Shown piece by piece: positions 59,150-64,000 of a stretch of 64,000 bases of DNA. Position 1 is the stretch's first letter; every line of letters begins with the position of its first letter. The notes beneath the pieces were generated by a model. That model was not told the origin of the DNA and made no database searches. It saw only the letters and a list, made by a program, of their open reading frames with translations. Origin of the DNA: Streptomyces fradiae (GTDB lineage Bacteria; Actinomycetota; Actinomycetes; Streptomycetales; Streptomycetaceae). The stretch spans positions 2,356,001 to 2,420,000 of the forward strand of contig NZ_CP065958.1 of assembly GCF_041270065.1 (NCBI RefSeq), in the 5' to 3' direction. A program made the position numbers and the translations under genes.

Positions 59150-59584
59150 ATGGGAGCGAGCAGATGGTCGTACTTCACGCCTTTCCAACGCAGTGAGCAG
59201 GATGCATTGAATGATCTTCGCGAGACGGTCTTCGCCCGGGAGGACGAGTACTACCGGGAAGAAGGCATCGAGACGCTGGCATCGCTGATGGCGAGCGGTT
59301 GGCTGGACGAGGAGCCGGCGCACTCCGTTCTGGACGTCGAGCGCGTGGTCCGTTGCGAGGAACACATGGAGGAACCTGGTGACGTGAGGGTGGTCGAAGC
59401 GGCGGAAGTCGTTGAACTGTTCGGGACGGCGCAACCCGGGCGGGAGGTCGTCGAGCAGGCCCTGAAGCGGGCTGGAGACGGTTGGTTCCCACCGTTCGAT
59501 CGCGGCTCCGGCTGCTGCACGATCGTTTACGGAGGCGAGGGCCGCCCGGCGGAACTGTGCTTTTGGGGCTTTACCGGAGACTGA
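59150..59584 (+). CDS. Hypothetical protein
   Basis: 144 residues, acidic. It begins GASRWSYFTPFQRSEQDALN and ends PAELCFWGFTGD. The opening resembles a group of Streptomyces proteins of unknown function that start GASRWSYFTP. There is a TAGGG before the ATG. Located between two transposase remnants; the reading frame is intact. Confidence 0.65.
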   Translation: MGASRWSYFTPFQRSEQDALNDLRETVFAREDEYYREEGIETLASLMASGWLDEEPAHSVLDVERVVRCEEHMEEPGDVRVVEAAEVVELFGTAQPGREVVEQALKRAGDGWFPPFDRGSGCCTIVYGGEGRPAELCFWGFTGD

Positions 59585-59629
59585 TCAGGGCCACACGGCC
59601 AGAGATGCCACCAGCACTTCTTTGGTCGA

Positions 59630-59934
59630 TCATGTGCGGAGCCAGATGACGAGGGCTGCGGCGGCCGCGATCCCGAGGAAGACGTACCCGCGCTTGTCGT
59701 AGCGGGTGGCTACCGCTCTGGCGTACTTGAGCAGGTTGATCGCCAGTTCAACGGTGTTTCGCTTCTTATACCGCTCTTCGTCGAAGCCAGATGACCGTCC
59801 GCCACATTTCCCCGTGGAGAATTCCGAAATTCACCTGCCGGTGATCCCGCCACCTGCCACAGCGTCTGTTGCTGACCGGCAGGAACGGCCTCAGCTGGTT
59901 CCCACTCGGCATCCGTCAGATCACCCCGCCCCAT
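59630..59934 (-). pseudogene. Second internally deleted IS5-type transposase
   Basis: The N-terminus GRGDLTDAEWE (ATG at 59934) and, in another frame, the C-terminus ERYKKRNTVELAINLLKYAR then RYDKRGYVFLGIAAAAALVI and WLRT with a TGA at 59630 are those of an IS5-group enzyme. The pieces are about 200 bp apart where over 600 bp are expected, so the middle is deleted. The opening is close to that of the pseudogene at 58413-59030 but the C-termini differ, so they come from two IS types. Confidence 0.78.
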
Positions 59935-59986
59935 GTCCACAACAACGACACACCGCAGAGCAGTCACAGGATCAGCCGGACGAGTC

Positions 59987-60712
59987 CTAGCCGTTGGATC
60001 CCCCAGCAGTCGCAGGGCGGTGATGGGCCGGATCGCCCTCCTCAGACCTTGAGTGGGTATCGAAGGGGTTTTGGGGAGTGGGGTGCCCGTTGCCGGAGGC
60101 CGACGGCGAGTCGGTGGCTGCGGACGTCAGGACGGAGTCGCAGTAGGTTGCGACATCCTTGCCGTGAGCCGCAGCGACCAGACGCTCCCATGCTTCGGCG
60201 TCCATGGCTTTGCCCTTGTCCAGGGACTTCTCGTACCTGCGGCAGAGGGGCTCACTCGACTGGGGCGGGTGAGTCGGGCCGTGGGGAATGCCCCGTGTCG
60301 TCGGGACTTCGTGAGGAGAAGGTGGGCTTGAGCCCGGGAACTCGAACGACGAGACCTCAGGTTCTGGCAGCGGAGCAGAACTGCTGCGGCGGGGTTCGGG
60401 CTCGCGGGCCTCGGTCTCATCGAAGGGGTCGTGCGACACAACTGCGGCGAATGCGACGCCGCCGAGGGTCAAGCTCGCAGCCAGGGCTGCGAGTGCTGTC
60501 TTCAGCGAGCGTCCCATGGCCCGTTCCGGTGCGGGACGCCAGTCGTCGCGGCGTCGGGTGCGCCGAGACGCGTGCAGGCCCTTGTCGCGGGCAGCGCGGA
60601 ACGCGGCGACCGCCGCATGAGCCGAGGCATCGTCCACGCCCCTGGGACGCAGGGCAGCGGCTAGTGCCGCCTCGACATCGTCGTGTTCGCGCATGCCGCC
60701 TTCATCATTCAT
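59987..60712 (-). CDS. Single-pass membrane partner of the ECF sigma factor (possible anti-sigma)
   Basis: 241 residues from ATG at 60712, overlapping the sigma stop (ATGA). The first ~90 residues are charged and cytoplasmic (EHDDVEAALAAALRPRG). One membrane helix follows (SLKTALAALAASLTLGGVAF), then a long Pro/Ser-rich outer segment with two Cys (LCRRYEKSL; ATYCDSVL). Coupling to an ECF sigma gene is the usual anti-sigma arrangement, but the ZAS zinc motif is absent, so the anti-sigma role is inferred from position only. Confidence 0.75.
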   Translation of the reverse strand: MNDEGGMREHDDVEAALAAALRPRGVDDASAHAAVAAFRAARDKGLHASRRTRRRDDWRPAPERAMGRSLKTALAALAASLTLGGVAFAAVVSHDPFDETEAREPEPRRSSSAPLPEPEVSSFEFPGSSPPSPHEVPTTRGIPHGPTHPPQSSEPLCRRYEKSLDKGKAMDAEAWERLVAAAHGKDVATYCDSVLTSAATDSPSASGNGHPTPQNPFDTHSRSEEGDPAHHRPATAGGSNG

Positions 60713-61254
60713 CCCAGCATTTCCTTCGCGAGCCGCTTCAGTCCGCGGTGCGCGGCGGAGCGTACCGCTCCGACCCTCTTGCCCAGCACCCGCGCGGCCG
60801 CAGGCCCGTCCAGCCCGACGACCACCCGCAGCAGCACCGCCTCAGCCTGGTCCCGGGGGAGCCCGGCGACCAGGGCCAAGGCCTTGGCGGTGGATATCGC
60901 CTCCAGAGCCTCGCCCGCCGTCTCCCGAGGCGAGGGCAGGTCGAGGATTTCCTGTTCGAACGGGGCCGTACGCGGTCGGGAACGCAAACGCCGGAGATGG
61001 TCCAGCGCGCGGTGGCGTGCGATGGTCGCGGTCCAGCCGCGAAACCCCGCACCGTCTCCGCGGAACCGAGCCAGGTCTCGGGCTATCTCCAGCCACGCGT
61101 CGGAGGCCACGTCCTCGGCTGACTCGCCGACGAGCCCTCGCAGATATCCCAGAAGCCCAGGCTGCACGATCCTGTACACATAGGCGAACGCCTCGTCGTC
61201 ACCGTCCTGCGCACGCTCCACCGCATGCTGCAGAGTGGCGTCGTCCGCCCTCAA
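60709..61254 (-). CDS. ECF-type RNA polymerase sigma factor
   Basis: 181 residues from a TTG (start uncertain). Region 2 reads FAYVYRIVQPGLLGYLRGLV and DVASDAWLEIARDLARFRG then WTATIARHRALDHLRR. Region 4 reads LPRDQAEAVLLRVVVGLDG then AARVLGKRVGAVRSAAHRGL. Linker short, as in ECF factors. Followed with four-base overlap by its probable membrane partner and preceded by a gene of unknown function 46 bp upstream. Confidence 0.87.
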   Translation of the reverse strand: MRADDATLQHAVERAQDGDDEAFAYVYRIVQPGLLGYLRGLVGESAEDVASDAWLEIARDLARFRGDGAGFRGWTATIARHRALDHLRRLRSRPRTAPFEQEILDLPSPRETAGEALEAISTAKALALVAGLPRDQAEAVLLRVVVGLDGPAAARVLGKRVGAVRSAAHRGLKRLAKEMLG

Positions 61255-61300
61255 TGATCTTCCCCTGGTCTTCCCGCGTCACGCTGTCCAGCGCATCACC

Positions 61301-61762
61301 CTACGCGGCTGCCTGTCGCCGGCCGTCGGCCATCCCCGACAGCGGCAGGCGCTTCGGACGACGCGGGACCACCAGGAACAGCTCGTAAGCGGACTCGCCG
61401 GAGCCAAGCTCGAAACGGTTGACCACCTTGCCGAGCGGGTTCCACGCCCGCCCGTCGGGCGTGCGGACGCCGACCGGCTGCCGGAACAGTTCGGACGCCG
61501 TGTCGTCGAAGTCGACCCAGCGAGCGCGCGCTCGCCGGACCAGAACTTCACCGAAGTACGCACCCAGATCCTGGAGGGTCCTGGCAGCAGCGACCGGGTC
61601 ATCGACCCCCCGCCGCAAACCATCCACCACGCGGTCGACAATCCGCAGGCTGCCTGCGGAGAAGTCCAGAGGAAGCCGTGCCTCCATGATCGCGCGAGAT
61701 GCGAACGCAGCGGCATACCTACTCATGTCGGCGGCCCGCAGTACGCGGTTGGCTCGGTCCAT
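61301..61762 (-). CDS. Conserved-looking protein of unknown function
   Basis: 153 residues from ATG after GAGGGG. A helical first half (DRVVDGLRRGVDDPVAAARTL) is followed by YFGEVLVRRARARWVDFDDT, ELFRQPVGVRTPDGRAWNPL and GKVVNRFELGSGESAYELFL. The second half looks like a domain seen in other Streptomyces proteins, but I cannot name it. It is directly upstream of the ECF sigma gene on the same strand (46 bp), so co-transcription is possible. Confidence 0.68.
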   Translation of the reverse strand: MDRANRVLRAADMSRYAAAFASRAIMEARLPLDFSAGSLRIVDRVVDGLRRGVDDPVAAARTLQDLGAYFGEVLVRRARARWVDFDDTASELFRQPVGVRTPDGRAWNPLGKVVNRFELGSGESAYELFLVVPRRPKRLPLSGMADGRRQAAA

Positions 61763-61875
61763 CGGTCCCACCCCTCGTGTATGGACCGGTGCCCCCCCGG
61801 TCCCCCTGGCCCCATAGGAGGACCGCGGGTTCTCCACGTCCTCCCAAGAACCCAGCGGAACCGGGCACCGGACCA

Positions 61876-62348
61876 TCACGGGTCCGCGATGTGATCACCA
61901 CCACATCCCGATGAGGTGAGCTGACGGGCGGCGTCGGGGACCTCGATCCGACCGGTGAAGGGTCGCGTGTCAGCCTGGAGCTCCTGCTCGTATCGGATCT
62001 GCCGCCCCTGATGCGGAACTACGAACCCGAAGGAGCGCCTGTAGGACGTCATCCGGTAGGTGCGCGCGCGTCCAGGACGAGAGTCTCCTCGAAGCCGGCC
62101 AGCACGATGCGTCCCCCGCCCGCCGTGACCCCGGCCCTACGCAGCTTGTCCAGGGGACTGGAGCTCCCGGGCGGCCTTCGCAATGGACGGCCGGCCGCGC
62201 TGCCCCCTGAGGCCTTCGATGCGCCCGTGGCGGGTGCGGATGACTTCACCGGCCCGGCCGATGGGCCCCGGGTTTGCTGCGTTCCGCAGCCGGCCATTGC
62301 GGTGAGGATGGCTAGGCCCGCCACAGGCCAGAGGAGCCGTCTCTTCAT
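61876..62348 (-). pseudogene. Frameshifted lipoprotein gene
   Basis: From ATG at 62348 a signal peptide with lipobox reads LLWPVAGLAILTAMAGC, then a Ser/Ala linker and GGRIVLAGFEETLVLDARA. At the GCGCGCGC run (about 62065-62073) the frame ends after APTG. In the adjoining frame the protein-like text continues: RTYRMTSYRRSFGFVVPHQG, RYEQELQADTRPFTGRIEVP, ending in a TGA at 61876. An indel in the GC repeat is likely. If the short form is real, it is a 99-residue lipoprotein ending at 62049. Confidence 0.5.
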
Positions 62349-62399
62349 CGCCCACATCCGGAGCGAGCACACGACGGCCCCGACGAACTGACATCAAGC

Positions 62400-62930
62400 T
62401 CAGAAGGTGCTCTCTGGAGCAGGCGCGAAGAAGGGCTCCGGTACCAGGTCGGCGATTGAGAAGGGCTCGAACTGCGGATCAGCCACCACGCGGTAGATGA
62501 ACTCGGGTGTGGACATGTCGACCTGACGCCACTCCCGGTAGCCTCGCCCTCGCGTCACGATGGGCCATTCCTCCCCCGCTTTACCATTGGCCAGCCAGTA
62601 GTACTCGCCTTCGGTCTGACTGAATCCCCACGGGATGAGCCCAATCTGACCAGGCTGGTAGATCCGGTACGGTGCGTACAGCGGGTCCTCCCCCTCGGTC
62701 GGGGCATCGGCGCTAAGACTCTGCCAGGTAGTGGAGAGATCAAAGGCCCCTCCAGGTGCGACGGATAGAATCTGAAGGAAATCCGAGAAGAGCCCCTTGC
62801 CGAAGGTCGCTGCGAGGCGCTTGTAATCCTCAGGAAGGGCCAATTCAAGGCGATCCTCGGTCTCACCCCAGGACATATCCGCTTGACGGGACTCCCAATG
62901 GGTGATTTCCACCAGTCGATCGATCCACAT
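62400..62930 (-). CDS. SMI1/KNR4-family immunity protein
   Basis: 176 residues from ATG at 62930, preceded by GAGG. The SMI1/KNR4 pattern is visible: LALPEDYKRLAATFGKGLFS at the start, then LIPWGFSQTEGEYYWLANGK and EWPIVTRGRGYREW. This superfamily is a major class of immunity proteins to nuclease toxins (established knowledge). It lies 85 bp downstream of the Rhs endonuclease gene on the same strand, the normal toxin-immunity order. An earlier start would place the extra 27 residues in the toxin's 3' flank and is less likely. Confidence 0.87.
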   Translation of the reverse strand: MWIDRLVEITHWESRQADMSWGETEDRLELALPEDYKRLAATFGKGLFSDFLQILSVAPGGAFDLSTTWQSLSADAPTEGEDPLYAPYRIYQPGQIGLIPWGFSQTEGEYYWLANGKAGEEWPIVTRGRGYREWRQVDMSTPEFIYRVVADPQFEPFSIADLVPEPFFAPAPESTF

Positions 62931-63015
62931 ACCGAACCTCACTGAATGACATGTACAGAGGAGGAGCCGGGCGGGGCGGAGTTGGAAAGCTACTCCGCCC
63001 CGCCCAGCCACACCA

Positions 63016-64000
63016 CTAAGGAGTGTTTGCTATGGGGAAGGTGCCCCCAGCGCCCGTATCGGCGCTGTACCACGTAATCGTCAAGCTGTCCGGAATGTAC
63101 GTATTTCCGTCCGGGTAGTGCGCCTTCGCGCTATAGTACACCGTCTCCCCCTTCTCGAGGTGGCTGGCGATTTGATTTTCCACCCGCTTCATTCTCGAAA
63201 GGTTCGTTGCCGGGTACAGCGGAACGAGATTTCGAATATCCCTTCCGGTGCCGCCGAATCGATTGGGGAGGAGGTGTCCGCGATGGAGGCCCTGCCCGTA
63301 CAGGCTTTCCCCTTGACGCATCCCCTTGGGGATGAAGAGCGGATTCTGTGTGGGCCAGACAGTGTCACTGCCCACAAGTCCAGGACCACCCTCCCCGATT
63401 TCTCCGGTCTCCTTATCGAAATTATCGATATTCGCCTGATTGAGGCACGCCATGACTCCTTGCGCCCGGCCTTTACTGTCGAGTGGCATGTAGAAGGCCG
63501 CCGTGTTCCCGCTATCCTTGCATCCGTACTTCGTCACTGCGTTCGGATACGAGTCGTAGCGGCTGTACTCGTGGATTCCTTGCGGTTCGGCGAACAATCC
63601 AACGTTGTAGTGCGGCTTGCGCTCGTCATACGTTGTCTTCTTCGGCTCGTTGTCCGCGTTGAATCCGAGCACGTTCACGAAGATCTCGATGGCAGTCAGC
63701 CAACCGCCTCCGCGTACCTTCGTGACGGTAGAACTGCTGCTCCTGAAAGCGCTCTTAACGGTGTCCCACCAGTCGTGGCCATCAAGCTCGACCCTGCTGG
63801 TGGGGTTACCGCCGGTGAAGGCGTAGCGGTTGCCCGTGTACGGGTCTGCTCCCAGACCCATGTCGGCGAGGGCGCCGTTGTACATGTCCCGGCTGGTGAA
63901 GCGGTTCAGGCCCGGGTTGTAGTCGCGGAAGCCCATGTCGTAGGTGCCGGACTGGGCATCCCAGCGCTTGGCGTTGAAGCGGTAGGGGTTGTACGCCTCC
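63016..64000 (-). CDS. Rhs-type polymorphic toxin, C-terminal part with DNA/RNA non-specific endonuclease tip (continues beyond right edge)
   Basis: 328 codons, open at base 64000. The right-hand part is an Rhs core end: NPYRFNAKRWDAQSGTYDMG, then FRDYNPGLNRFTSRDMYNGA and NRYAFTGGNPTSRVELDGHD, after which Rhs toxins are cut and vary. The variable tip ends in HRGHLLPNRFGGTGRDIRNL then PATNLSRMKRVENQI, which fits the DNA/RNA non-specific endonuclease superfamily (RGH catalytic block, later Asn metal ligand). The tip is less GC-rich, as is usual for exchanged toxins. The next gene is a matching SMI1/KNR4 immunity candidate. Confidence 0.9.
   Translation of the reverse strand, partial: EAYNPYRFNAKRWDAQSGTYDMGFRDYNPGLNRFTSRDMYNGALADMGLGADPYTGNRYAFTGGNPTSRVELDGHDWWDTVKSAFRSSSSTVTKVRGGGWLTAIEIFVNVLGFNADNEPKKTTYDERKPHYNVGLFAEPQGIHEYSRYDSYPNAVTKYGCKDSGNTAAFYMPLDSKGRAQGVMACLNQANIDNFDKETGEIGEGGPGLVGSDTVWPTQNPLFIPKGMRQGESLYGQGLHRGHLLPNRFGGTGRDIRNLVPLYPATNLSRMKRVENQIASHLEKGETVYYSAKAHYPDGNTYIPDSLTITWYSADTGAGGTFPIANTP

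Overview
The window reads as chromosome of a high-GC actinomycete, almost certainly Streptomyces. Coding regions have G or C at nearly every third codon position, GTG starts are common, and open shadow frames run opposite many genes. Gene content also fits: the FasR-fabD-fabH-acpP-fabF block, a DUF3145 gene, a MatB-type malonyl-CoA synthetase, an Mbl/MreB-like protein and abundant secreted hydrolases. No complete rRNA or tRNA gene and no CRISPR array was found.

Layout. 1-2.4 kb: a FemX-type peptidoglycan bridge enzyme (cut by the left edge) and a lipoprotein L,D-transpeptidase with an altered active site. 2.6-2.8 kb: a clean 215-bp MITE with CTAG target duplications. 2.8-5.6 kb: an MFS exporter, a divergent XRE-cupin regulator and a pirin. 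5.8-10.7 kb: the type II fatty-acid synthase operon with its regulator, followed by DUF3145 and a small membrane protein. 11.9-16 kb: a GDSL lipoprotein, a GH3 beta-glucosidase and its divergent TetR regulator. 16-20 kb: a serine hydrolase, a 3-hydroxyisobutyrate-dehydrogenase-like enzyme, a LysR regulator and a nitrilase-family hydrolase. 20-23.6 kb: a secreted M4 metalloprotease with a divergent LysR regulator. 23.6-28.4 kb: an EI24 membrane protein, Ohr, an MDR oxidoreductase with a divergent MarR, and two proteins of unknown function. 28.6-39.4 kb: Mbl-like protein, degenerate GAF histidine kinase, NarK-like MFS, MatB, fused carboxyltransferase, a small secreted cysteine peptide and a 1,234-residue subtilase. 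39.6-45.9 kb: MFS plus acetyltransferase, the divergent ohrR/ohr pair with a 30-bp operator, a Tat-exported phospholipase C, a small membrane protein and a HAD hydrolase.

46-54 kb is a coherent fructan/fructose locus. It has a LacI repressor, an ATPase, permease and binding protein of a ribose/fructose-type ABC importer, a divergent PfkB sugar kinase, and a secreted GH32 levanase/inulinase. Both divergent promoter regions carry a pair of TGTCA-N4-TGACA-type palindromes spaced 16 bp apart, so one repressor probably controls the whole set. The GH32 gene carries a nested module duplication and a start region that looks frameshifted.

From about 55.9 kb to the right edge the window is accessory and decaying. 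It holds a CPBP protease remnant, the 3' end of a tRNA gene (a probable attachment-site scar), two internally deleted IS5-type transposases, frameshifted genes, a DUF1877 gene and an ECF sigma factor with a membrane partner. It ends with an Rhs polymorphic toxin bearing a DNA/RNA non-specific endonuclease tip (continuing past the edge) and an adjacent SMI1/KNR4 immunity gene. The strongest leads are the paired-operator fructan regulon with its odd levanase, the subtilase leader hairpin that can mask its ribosome binding site, the altered L,D-transpeptidase, the MITE, and the toxin-immunity pair in the decaying island.
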